29,046 nt of DNA from Welwitschia mirabilis (taxonomy: Eukaryota; Gnetophyta; Gnetopsida; Welwitschiales), in assembly GCA_051453625.1 (NCBI GenBank), contig JBOZIK010000001.1, positions 286,347,974 to 286,377,019 of the forward strand. Reading direction: 5' to 3'. The notes under the pieces were generated by a model. It was not told the DNA's origin, ran no database searches, and saw only the letters and a list, made by a program, of their open reading frames with translations. Below, piece by piece: positions 20,061-29,046 of the stretch; the first letter of the stretch is position 1; every line of letters begins with the position of its first letter. The position numbers were made by a program, and so were the translations under genes.

Positions 20061-21999
20061 GCATTCACTTTTAAATTTTTAGTTTTATTGTGTGCTTTTA
20101 TTTTAGATTTTTTCTTTAAAATATATTTCCATTTTAAATTAGATTTACATTTAAAAAATATAAAAATGTTAAAAACATTCATGCTTGATGGCCTTTCTCG
20201 CCTTAAAACACCCAAGCACTACCATCTATATAATCATTACCTTAAACGTTTTCGTTTAGAAAATTCTATATACCACTCATAGCATAGAATAATTAGCATT
20301 GCCTTCAATCTTATTACCCTTCCTTTCCACTAATCTATGAAGTTTTAAGGCTAGATGATCCTAGTTGATGACCTTAACAAATAAACTATTAATAAGTGAT
20401 TATTTTGTTATTATGAATTAAGTGAAATTTAAGTTTACTTATAATATTCAAGAAAAGATTTTGTTTATTTTTTAAGTTATCCTATTAATATTAGTATCAC
20501 TTAAGGTCTCTTAATTGAAAAATGGGGTTGAAGAGAGTAGGATCTACTATCATGCTATGTTTTATGATTTTAAAGCATTTTATGGAAATAAGATATTTCT
20601 TGATTAAGCTCAGGAGCTAATGACCCTCTTTTATGTGCATATAAATTTATAGAGTATGAGAAGGAGTGATTAAAAGAAAATAAAATACATCCTCTATAAA
20701 AAACCATTACACATTGCTTATATAGAAATTAGGTTTTACCTTAAATGAGTATTTTTTATCTCTTAATGGAAGAAAGACGATGATATATCAATCTTTATAG
20801 ATTAGTGCAATAAAGCTAAACAAAAGAAAGTATAACTTAAGAATAATTGTTAATATATAACTCTTTATCCAAAATTCATATGGGTATATTGTAAGTTAAT
20901 AAAATAAGTGATAAGCCAAAAACTATTTATGTTACTTAAACCATTAAGGTGAAAACTCTTATAGACATACACATTCAAAGCAAAATAATAGGAAAAAAAG
21001 GTATAAGAGGTATTTCTACAAATAAAATATTAATTTTTCACTAATTTAAATTAAATCTACTAATATAAATGTAACTTATATACTTAAATTCCCCATAAAA
21101 TTTTATGTAGTAATTTTTCTATAATTTAAAACATTAATTATAACATTTTTAAGATCTAAGGAGATATTATGTCAAAAATTAATAATTAATTAATTATAAA
21201 ATAAAAAATAAATTATAGTAGTTTTTCATAAACTAGACACATAATTGGATCCTTAAAATCTAATTTAAACTATTTTGAAATTGTAAAACTCTTATTTCTA
21301 AGGTTACCATTTAAGGTTAAAGACTATCAAAGTTTCCAAAATTAAAGTTCTATTACACTATACTAAAATGATTATAACTTTAAAATACTTTGCATTTTTA
21401 AATGATTAAAGATGTTTTGGAAAGATTATTTAATTTCCTACAACTTAGGATGCTTAAGTTTGTATATATTACAATAGATAGATAGAAAAATGTAAATCAA
21501 TTACTTACTGTTTTCTGCATTTATTTTTTAATGTATTTTAATAAATGAATTTTTTAAAAATAATTACACATTTAAAAAACACTTATTTCTAAGTCTAGTC
21601 TATCTTATGAATAAAAACACTTTTTTTACATTTCCATGTTCATAAGACTATCCTAGACTCAAAGATAAAATTGCACTAATTTATACTTACTGATTAGTAA
21701 GCTATGATGTTATTAACCTATGCCTCTATTCTAAAAATTTAATTTTTCCTTATAATAAAAATATGATAAAGTCTCTATAATTAGCTATGCAATAATTTAG
21801 ATTGGTAAAATAATGGATATACTAACTCACTATCTAGAAAATATCTTAACTAAATTACTAATTTAAATTATTATGAAAAAATAAAATTAATTTAAAAAGA
21901 ATAATTTACTATAAGCCTTAGGATTTTCATGAAAGAGGACTAGCCTAAAAGAGATTATTCAGAATTGGACTTTGTCCATAATAAAATGGTTTTTTTGTT
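20061..21999. other. AT-rich stretch, nothing recognised
   Basis: No coding similarity, no long ORF and no clear repeat. It probably contains the end of the inverted LTR on the left and the end of the chromovirus LTR on the right, but neither boundary could be placed. Confidence 0.45.
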
Positions 22000-23267
22000 T
22001 TTCTAATGAATACTCTAGTAAGTTTACCATAATCATCTATTAGTAACCTTTATTATCAAGTACAATAGACCCCTCACATCTCTCTAGTGTCTTAGTGAGA
22101 GTTAATCAAAGGAACTGATATTTTGTAACATAATTACATTAAAATAATGAATAATTCCCTAATGCAATATCATATCATTCCACTAAAATATTAAAAAGAG
22201 ATCATATAAACAATAAAAGTAAAGAGCTTATTTGGGAATATTAGTAAGCCCTTGATAGTTGAAAATTAATGAAGATTCATGCTCAAGAGTTTCTTAGCTC
22301 TAAGCTTTTAAGCTCTAAGCAGTATAAGCAAGAGAATGAAAGAAAGAGAGAGGAAAGAAGAAAATGGACTTGTATGGAAAAATGAAAAGTATCAATTTTT
22401 TTTTAACAAGAGAAAAAAGGATCCTTATTTATAGATAAACAAAGGCACATATCTCAAGATCACTAGATCACATGATTTAGCATTAATAAGTGAGATAACT
22501 AACAAGTAACATTGGCTTACAAAAAGAGATTATATTTATGACTTATGCACTTAACTAGGATAACTAATCATCTTTCTTTAATGAGTAAGATTAATTACAT
22601 GCATCATTTCCTCATGCTAGCTTCTTTTTAATTCTTTATAGGCTTATAAGTAAGTTTTTCATCTAATATATGCATAAAAATGCACAAATTTCAAAATTGT
22701 CATATTGCATAATGAGATAAACTCTTCAATTATAATGAATAATATAATAAGTATGCTATGGACCAACTGTCCTTACACATCTCAAGAAGATAAAAGTCAT
22801 TGTGGACTAAATCTACTTATTTATCATTCTTGATTTCAGGTAAGAGTGTATATACTTGTTCGTATGATGCATAAAATCTATTAATCACATAACACAAGGA
22901 AGAAAATTTCTATTTATAATATAGTACACCTATCACATTTATCAATAATTTAAATGAGTAATAAGATGCAAAATATATTATTATATCTTCTTGAACCTTT
23001 TAATTTATTAGTTTTATTATGTCATTTTAATTTCTTACATAATGAAGTTATCTAATTTTAAATGTTTGGATAGCGTTTCTTATAAAAGCCTTCTAACATA
23101 ATTTTTATCATTTTCATAATAAATTATGAAAATTACAAATTAAGGTTAATTAAAAATGATATCTTATTTTTACAAGGCCTTTAAATAAAAGTAATTAATT
23201 ATTTTATTAAAACCTTAATATATTTAATATCCAAGTAAATAAAATCTACAAAATATGGGATATGACA
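22000..23267 (-). repeat. 3' LTR of chromovirus, outer end not placed
   Basis: On the minus strand the LTR begins TGTCATATCCCAT at 23267, directly after a polypurine tract. It has a TATAAATA box at 22426-22433 followed by a pyrimidine-rich CTCTCTCTTTCTTTC leader-like region near 22330-22350. The TG(T)..CCC start is usual for plant chromovirus LTRs. The other end is a guess. Confidence 0.6.
22426..22433 (-). promoter_or_regulatory. TATA box of chromovirus LTR
   Basis: TATAAATA on the minus strand, about 835 bp into the LTR, followed by a CT-rich region typical of plant transcription starts. Confidence 0.5.
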
Positions 23268-23275
23268 TTCCCCTA
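23268..23275 (-). other. polypurine tract, chromovirus
   Basis: TAGGGGAA on the minus strand immediately precedes the LTR start TGTCAT and follows the integrase tail, the standard place for the plus-strand primer. Confidence 0.7.
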
Positions 23276-23389
23276 CTTAACTGATTTACTCTAGAAAATT
23301 AAGATTTATAAAGAGCTTAAGAATACCTAACTACATACTATGAGATTCAAAAAATTTTGGGTATTAATTTTTTATTATTTCCTTTTAAC

Positions 23390-24330
23390 TTCTAAGTAGC
23401 TTCATCAAGACTATTATTACTCCATTTTATCTTTACTTGATGGACCTCATTGTTTCATAAATTGATAATTTATTAGTCTAGCATAAATTCTGGCTTTTTT
23501 CTAGTTCAAAAATCTCATTCTACTTGAATATGAGATTAATTTAACACATGATAAAGTTTTGCAATATACTTTCTTAGCATACTTAAATGGTAAACATCAT
23601 GCATGTGTAATAATCGAGGAGGTAGAGTAAGATTAGATACAATAGTTTTAATTCTTTCTAATATTTTAAATAGTCTAATAAATCGAGGATCTAATTTAAT
23701 CTCTCAACTCCTCTCATTAATAATTTCATCAGTGACACTTTAAGCAATACCTGATCATCTATTTTGAACTCAATATTTCTTCTTTCATGGTGTGCATACA
23801 TCTTTTATCTATTTGTTACTTCTTTAAGTCTATTCTTAAAGATCCTTATTTTACTTTTTATTTTTTATAACATTTTTGATCTTATCATTAATATTTATTT
23901 AGATTCTATCCATAAAGTAGGTTCTTAATACTTTCTTCCATACTAGGCTTTAAATGGAGTTATTTGAATTAAACTCTAATAGTTGTTATTATATAGAATT
24001 CTACGAATGGTAGGTACTCTTCCCAATTCTTAGGATTATCTAGAATAGATACTCTGAGAAGATTTTTTAAAATTTGATTAACTCTTTTTATCTAATCATC
24101 TATTTGAGGGTGAAATGCAATGCTTATATTTAACTTATAGGTATATTTTATTGAAATAAAATGTGCTAAATTAGTTACTCTATCAATTATTAACATAATA
24201 GAGTTATTATTTCTTTAAGATTTTGGAAGTCCTATAATAAAGCCCATGCAAATCACATTGAATTTATATTTTAGAATATTATAAGAATAAAGTAATCCTA
24301 CTAAATTTCTATATTATGGTTTAAATTATT
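23390..24330 (-). pseudogene. chromovirus integrase remnant with chromodomain-type C-terminus
   Basis: Minus-strand frames give VCMGFIIGLPKS, then VTNLAHFISIKYTYKLN joined directly to ISIAFHPQIDD (24092-24150), then NPKNWEEYLPFVEF. Later come KLDPRFIRLFKILERIKT, LPPRLLHMHDVYHLSMLRKY (about 23560-23640) and, in the chromodomain region, VHQVKIKWSNNSLDEAT (about 23400-23450). These are landmarks of Tekay/Del-type integrases, whose chromodomain is thought to steer integration to heterochromatin. About 45 residues between TYKLN and AFHP, including the second catalytic Asp, are missing without a frame change. Stops occur throughout. Confidence 0.88.
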
Positions 24331-25250
24331 GATAATTAATACATATTGACACAAATTCTGCTATATATTTTTTCATCCTTAGTCATCAAAATTTTTGTTT
24401 CATGTTTTGATATGTTATAGTTCCTTTAAGATGACTTGCTATAGGTAGATTATGAAATTAAAATTATATCTCATGCCTAGTTTCATATACATTAGGAACT
24501 AAAAATCTTCCTTTGAATATAATAATAACATTTGAATCAATAATAAGATGCTCTAAATCTATTTGGTTTCTAACCATTTATTTAATTTTTAATAATTTTT
24601 GTTACTTTTCGGTCCCTCTAACATAATGATAGGCATTTGGCTTTGAATTTTTATGATTACTTTGAGATAACCTCATCTACTAAGAGCATCTATAACCTTG
24701 TTTTTCTTAGCTTCATGGTATAAAATCTCTAGATCAAAATCATATAGAAATTGGTCAATGTTTTTTATCTAAGGTTTAAGCTTGATTAAGTAAAAATTTG
24801 TTTTAAACTCTTATACTATAGAGATAATGCTTTTATAATTTAAAAAAAAAAATATTATTACAGCTAATTTAAGATTATGTATGGGTTATTTTCTCTTATG
24901 AGTTTTAAGTTATCTTAATCCATAGTATATTAATAGTTTATCTTATTCAAGCACTACCTTAAAAACTAGAGCACTAGTTAAGCATTCTTGAAGATGATCA
25001 AATAATTGCTAACATTTTTCTATCCATTAGAAGTCTTTATTTTTTTTTAAAGGATTGTTAATGAAGAAGTTATCTTAGATAAGTTGAAGATGAATAGACA
25101 ATAGTACCCAACAAGGCTAATAAATATTTCAATCCTAATAATATGTGTAAGTATTGGCCATTTTATGATTGCTCTAACTTTGTCTCAATCCATTAATATA
25201 CCTTACTTAGATATTACATGATATAGAAATTAAATAAACTCCTTTTAAAA
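24331..25250 (-). other. decayed RNase H region of chromovirus, expected by position
   Basis: This interval lies between RT and integrase, where the RNase H domain and integrase zinc-binding domain should be. I could read only broken peptides and found no certain catalytic motif. Confidence 0.4.
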
Positions 25251-25700
25251 ATATCATTTTCCATGTTGATATGTAACTGGTGATTTTGTAAAATTTATAA
25301 TACCATTCTGAAATGTTTCTCATGCTCTTCATAACCCCTGGTATAAATGAAGATATTATAAATAAATACTATTATAAAGAAATCAAGATGTGGTTAAAAG
25401 ATGTAATTCATAGGACCTATAAATACTGTAGGGGCATTAGTTAAACCAAAAGAATCTAACAGTGAACTCATAATGTCCATAGAAGGTTCCAAATACTATT
25501 CTATGAATATATTATTTTTTAATTCAAACTTGATGATATCTAGATTTTAGATCAACTTTTGAGAATATATTAGCTTCCTTAAATTGATTAAAAGGATTAT
25601 TTATTATTGGTACTAGATACATGTTCTTGATGATAATTTTATTTAGCTATCTATAATGCATGGATAATCTTAGGATTCCATTCTTTTCTTTACAAATAAT
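25250..25700 (-). pseudogene. chromovirus reverse transcriptase remnant
   Basis: The minus strand reads KVDLKSRYHQV (about 25530-25560), then FGTFYGHYEFTV, then in a second frame CPYSIY over NAPTVF-type sequence, then IIVFIYNIFIY (25349-25375) and YEEHEKHFRMVL. These are the standard RT motifs of gypsy elements. The F/Y-x-DD box is FIYN here (25355-25366), so both catalytic Asp are replaced. One frameshift lies between HYEF and the NAP segment. Confidence 0.85.
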
Positions 25701-26019
25701 ACAAGTGCTCCCTATAATGATAGAGTAGGATGAATAAAGATTTTTCATAAGTGTTTTTCAAGAAAATTTTTCATTCTTTCATATCTATAAGAGACATTCT
25801 CTATGGTGCCTTAAAAATAGGTACGTTCTTGGGATCAATTTAATGAAAAACTCAACTTCTCAAAGTGGATGCATTCCTAGTAATTCTATTAGAAATATAT
25901 CAAGATATTCTTGGACTACTGGTATATTCTTTACTAAAGTTTCTCCTTCCTTCAAGCTACTTAATTTTAGGTATAGCATGTAAACTAGTATTTCCCTATT
26001 AATTTATCTTTTTATATGC

Positions 26020-26330
26020 TTTGCATTAATTAAATTCTCTACTACTAATTTGTAATGACCTTGAAAGATTAGTGTTTTTCTAGGATTCATAAATTCTACT
26101 TGGAGATTTTTACAATTTATAACTACTATATTTTGCATTAATCAATTTACATCCAAAAAAAAGTCATATTTTCCTAAGCTAATAATAATTGATGGTATCT
26201 AAAAATATTTCTTAGTTATGAATAAAGTACAATTTTAAACTTGCTAATTAACTTTGAACATCGACCCACTTGCTAGCTCTATGCATCCTTCAATTGAAGC
26301 ACAACATAATTTTGTTCTTATAACAATTCT
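26020..26330 (-). pseudogene. chromovirus protease C-terminal remnant
   Basis: On the minus strand GKYDFFLDVN, a stop, LMQNIVVINCKNLQVEF (about 26090-26190) matches the conserved strand after the active site of gypsy retropepsins, normally D-x-I-L-G-M-D-W-L. The stop falls at the Trp position. The N-terminal part with the active-site motif should lie near 26400-26450 but is not readable with confidence. Confidence 0.65.
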
Positions 26331-26839
26331 AAGAGATATAAAGCAATATATCACTCTATAATCAAATATAATAATTACTTCTTTATTATTAAAAAAATCC
26401 TTACTTTCTATGACAAAGCTTGGAAATTGTACTCCTTGATTATCTATTACTGCTCGAAGCCATCCTATTAATTAAGGAATACTTTTTGATCCTTAAGAAT
26501 TTTTTGTTTGTTATCTAAAAAGGTCTTATTATGTAATGGACATTATCTTACATTATAATTTTCTTTATAATAATATTATTAATATCTATTATATTGGTTT
26601 TAATACTAATACTAAATAGGAATTTGCTAGAAGTTGGATCTCTGAGGTTGATTACTTGCATAGAATTGATTAAGAAAATTTTAGTTTCTTTTAAACAGAG
26701 GCTACTTTGATTAATTAAAGTTCTTACTTTTGATACTATTGTTACTACTATTATTTTTGTTAAAGTTTTAATTCATTTAGATAAGACATTGGTGATTAAC
26801 TTTCTTGAAGGATATACCCCATAGAGGAATTCTCTTCTT

Positions 26840-27080
26840 AATTTCTTATTGTCTTCACTAGTTTTATTCTACTATCCTTACCTTTTCTATAATCTCTACT
26901 AGAATCTTAGGATAAAATATGAATATTTTAGCAGCAACAAAAGGAAGAAGACTATCAATAAAGATATTTACTTTAGCTTCTTTGTCTAGATGCATATGTG
27001 ATACATATTTTAATAATTTTATAAATTTGTACTCATGAGATTATATGGTTACATTATAGGCTTATCTTAGATTATAGAAT
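26840..27080 (-). pseudogene. chromovirus gag remnant
   Basis: A continuous minus-strand frame reads HEYKFIKLLKYVSHMHLDKE, then AKVNIFIDSLLPFVAAKIFI and YPKILVEIIEKVRIVE, ending at TAA. Plant gypsy gag core proteins have this pattern, with Y-x-x-x-F-x-x-L followed by an acidic patch and F-x-x-G-L. It lies upstream of protease on the same strand. The remaining gag N-terminus runs into the N gap. Confidence 0.7.
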
Positions 27081-27391
27081 TTTATAACCTTATAGCAAAT
27101 ATAAAATTTGATTATATACCTATCCTTAAAGATTTTCTCAAATTCCCTCTATAAAACTTTGAGATCTCCTAATTTGATCATTTTTATTTTCCACTATAAA
27201 TTAGCTTCTATTTATAATATATAAATAGCTAAAGAAGCCTTTTCATATTCATCACATCTTAAGGTACCTATTACCTTTTTAATATCATTGAATCATTGTC
27301 ACATTCACATTTCTGCTTTTCTTATAAATTTGTAGATTTATGTTTAATAAAATATTTGAAAAATATTGAATTACTTAAAACCCCAATTGTG

Positions 27392-27694
27392 NNNNNNNNN
27401 NNNNNNNNNNNNNNNNNNNNNNNNNNNNNNNNNNNNNNNNNNNNNNNNNNNNNNNNNNNNNNNNNNNNNNNNNNNNNNNNNNNNNNNNNNNNNNNNNNNN
27501 NNNNNNNNNNNNNNNNNNNNNNNNNNNNNNNNNNNNNNNNNNNNNNNNNNNNNNNNNNNNNNNNNNNNNNNNNNNNNNNNNNNNNNNNNNNNNNNNNNNN
27601 NNNNNNNNNNNNNNNNNNNNNNNNNNNNNNNNNNNNNNNNNNNNNNNNNNNNNNNNNNNNNNNNNNNNNNNNNNNNNNNNNNNNNNNNNNNNNN
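27392..27694. other. assembly gap, 303 N
   Basis: Unknown bases. The chromovirus on the left runs on the minus strand, while the LTR-like promoter on the right runs on the plus strand, so the gap hides an element boundary or a scaffolding error. All ORFs spanning it are artefacts. Confidence 1.
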
Positions 27695-27704
27695 TTTTGT
27701 CTTC

Positions 27705-27852
27705 TTATGTGAGGAATCTTTACCAACTTTCATTTGTCCTCATATGTAAAAAATCTTTGCCAACTTTCATTCATCCTCATATGTAAGGAATCTTTGCCAA
27801 CCTTCGTTTATTCTCATATGTAAGGAATCTTTGTCAACTTTTGTTTATCCTT
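27705..27852 (+). repeat. four 37-bp tandem repeats upstream of TATA box
   Basis: Units start at 27705, 27742, 27779 and 27816, each of the form ATATGTAAGGAATCTTTGCC followed by AACTTTCATTTATCCTC. A short partial unit starts at 27853. Units differ at a few positions only. Arrays like this just upstream of a TATA box commonly act as enhancers in LTRs. Confidence 0.9.
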
Positions 27853-27890
27853 ATATTCTTGTGACTCTTTACATTCCACCAAATCTCGAT

Positions 27891-27897
27891 TATAAAT
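27891..27897 (+). promoter_or_regulatory. TATA box
   Basis: TATAAATAGGCCTC, an excellent plant TATA context, sits 38 bp after the 37-bp repeats. Transcription would be expected to begin near 27920-27930 (CTCACTTTCA). A GGTATGG sequence at about 28015 could serve as a splice donor. Confidence 0.7.
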
Positions 27898-28417
27898 AGG
27901 CCTCTACTCCTCCTTTTTCCTCACTTTCATTTTGTGAATAACCTTTTGTTATAGAATCTTGAAGCCAGAAAAGCCTTGAAGACTAGCAAAGATCTCGAGT
28001 TCTTATCGAAAATCGGTATGGTTCCTTACCTTCTTGCTTCTGTAATAGTCCTTTCTTATGCATGTTATTTGAAATTGTCATGTTATATATGATTCTATAC
28101 TTTTATAGTTTCTTGATTGTCTTTTCTTATACATTTGTTAATGAGATCGAAGCGTATTCATATTCCTGTATGTCAATTGATAAATCATGTAATGCTTAAA
28201 TAAAATAAACTTTATGCTAATATGTACCTATCTTTATTACTCTCTTTTCTTGATATCTAAAATTATCTTTCATAGTATGAGATGAAAATTATGATTGATT
28301 CCTATTGTATTAACTTGTCATCTTGCAAATAAAATTTATAGTTAAGGTACTATGTTGTGGTAAAATCTATCTTAATTTCGTGATATCATCTTATTAGACT
28401 TATGGTTATGGATTTTC

Positions 28418-28932
28418 CATAGATCACTGAATGAGGCAGTGGACTTCACAGATCGCTGAATGAGGTAGTGAAGAGAGAATCCTATAGATTGCCGAACGAG
28501 ACAATGGGGATATTATATTACCACAGATCACCGAATAAGGCAGTGGGCTTCATAGATCGCCGAACGAGGCAGTGAAGTTAATGATGATTAAGATTATATA
28601 TATATATATGAGTACCACAGATCACCGAATGAGGCAGTGGGCTTCACAGATCGCCGACTAAGGCAGTGAGGTTAAATAGTATNNNNNNNNNNNNNNNNNN
28701 NNNNNNNNNNNNNNNNNNNNNNNNNNNNNNNNNNNNNNNNNNNNNNNNNNNNNNNNNNNNNNNNNNNNNNNNNNNNNNNNNNATATATATATATATGAGT
28801 ACCACAGATCACCGAATGAGGCAGTGGGCTTCACAGATCGCCGAATAAGGCAGTGAGGTTAAATAGTATATGAGAATCATAGATTTCCGAGTGAGGTAGT
28901 GGGCTTTAGAAATTGTCGAATGAGGTAGTGAA
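28418..28932 (+). repeat. 26-29-bp tandem repeat array with higher-order AT-spaced units
   Basis: Eleven copies of a motif of the type CACAGATCRCCGAATGAGGC followed by AGTGGG or AGTGAA start at about 28418, 28447, 28483, 28522, 28551, 28616, 28645, 28803, 28832, 28878 and 28906. They occur largely as pairs, separated by AT-rich spacers containing (TA) runs. It is richer in GC and CpG than anything else in the window. A 100-N gap interrupts it. The 60-residue frame at 28666-28848 crosses the gap and is spurious. Confidence 0.9.
28683..28782. other. assembly gap of unknown size, 100 N
   Basis: Exactly 100 N, the conventional length for an unsized gap, placed inside the tandem repeat and beside an AT dinucleotide run. 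Confidence 1.
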
Positions 28933-29046
28933 GTTAATGATGATTGATATTATATATATTATATTTAATATTCTTGTTCATAACCATGAGCTCATTATTC
29001 ATGAATGTCTTGGATTTCTTGAAAGTCTTGAACTTTTTCTTGTTGT

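Larger units (their letters stand above)
22000..27391 (-). mobile_element. Ty3/gypsy chromovirus relic (Tekay/Del-like), 3' LTR to gag
   Basis: Minus-strand order is gag (26850-27080), protease (26020-26330), RT (about 25270-25570), integrase with a chromodomain-like tail (23390-24330), PPT (23268-23275) and LTR (from 23267 downward). This is a canonical Ty3/gypsy order, and the integrase tail places it with the plant chromoviruses. The gag N-terminus and 5' LTR would lie beyond 27391, where an N gap begins and sequence of the opposite orientation follows. All domains are broken. Confidence 0.85.
27695..29046 (+). mobile_element. LTR-like plus-strand sequence with promoter and internal tandem repeats
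   Basis: Four 37-bp repeats, a TATA box, a likely leader and then an array of 26-29-bp repeats lie in order. This looks like the U3-R-U5 of a long plant LTR or, less likely, a host promoter with an intron. No coding domain follows within the window. The sequence is less decayed and richer in CpG than the rest, which suggests a younger insertion. Confidence 0.5.

Noticed and set aside
20088-20282. Overlapping ORFs on both strands and a 5S-rRNA-like GTGCTTGGG stretch at about 20195-20220
   Set aside because: The rRNA resemblance covers about ten bases only, and the ORFs overlap an inverted LTR; no support for a gene.
22295-22321. AGCTCTAAGC direct repeat
   Set aside because: Two short copies in an LTR leader; likely local slippage without function.
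27296-27749. Four ORFs of 120-138 residues
   Set aside because: They consist almost entirely of unknown residues across the N gap.
1-29046. CRISPR array, operons, bacterial promoters or origins
   Set aside because: The tandem repeats have no regular unique spacers, and all coding remnants are plant LTR retrotransposon domains; a prokaryotic reading is not supported.

Overview
The window looks like old, gene-poor heterochromatin of a flowering plant. It is very AT-rich and contains no intact protein-coding gene. Almost everything recognisable is decayed LTR retrotransposon sequence of typical angiosperm lineages: Ty1/copia, Ty3/gypsy Tat/Athila-like, and Ty3/gypsy chromovirus. I cannot name the species from the sequence.

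Layout: (A) 1-3250, minus strand, 5' part of a Ty3/gypsy element of Tat/Ogre type. Reading leftward it has a decamer-repeat leader, gag and retropepsin; RT and integrase would lie beyond the left edge. (B) 3975-4710, a less decayed island with an unrecognised 93-codon minus-strand ORF. (C) 5040-5760 and 7260-7985, two direct copies of an LTR-like sequence; the right copy abuts a polypurine tract at about 8198. (D) 8200-12900, minus strand, a Ty1/copia polyprotein relic in the canonical order gag, integrase, RT, RNase H. (E) 12961-19604, plus strand, a Ty3/gypsy element with two related LTRs, a decayed tRNA-Asp-type primer binding site, two unassigned reading frames, integrase, and a long unassigned 3' region. 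Its right LTR is truncated and joined head to head to an inverted LTR piece (19605 to about 20060). (F) about 22000-27391, minus strand, a chromovirus relic with LTR, PPT, chromodomain-type integrase tail, RNase H/RT, protease and gag, cut at a 303-bp N gap. (G) 27695-29046, plus strand, an LTR-like promoter made of four 37-bp tandem repeats plus a TATA box, followed by a less decayed, higher-GC 26-29-bp tandem repeat that is interrupted by a 100-N gap.

The elements do not work together as a pathway; they are layered insertions. The shared theme is transition-type decay. Most in-frame stops I examined sit at expected Trp, Gln or Arg codons, and RT and integrase catalytic acidic residues are replaced, often by G-to-A changes. 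This is what long-term deamination of methylated cytosine would leave. I found no convincing new biological system. The most unusual structures are tandem repeats in element leaders, LTRs and 3' regions, and the unassigned frames at 14846-15850.
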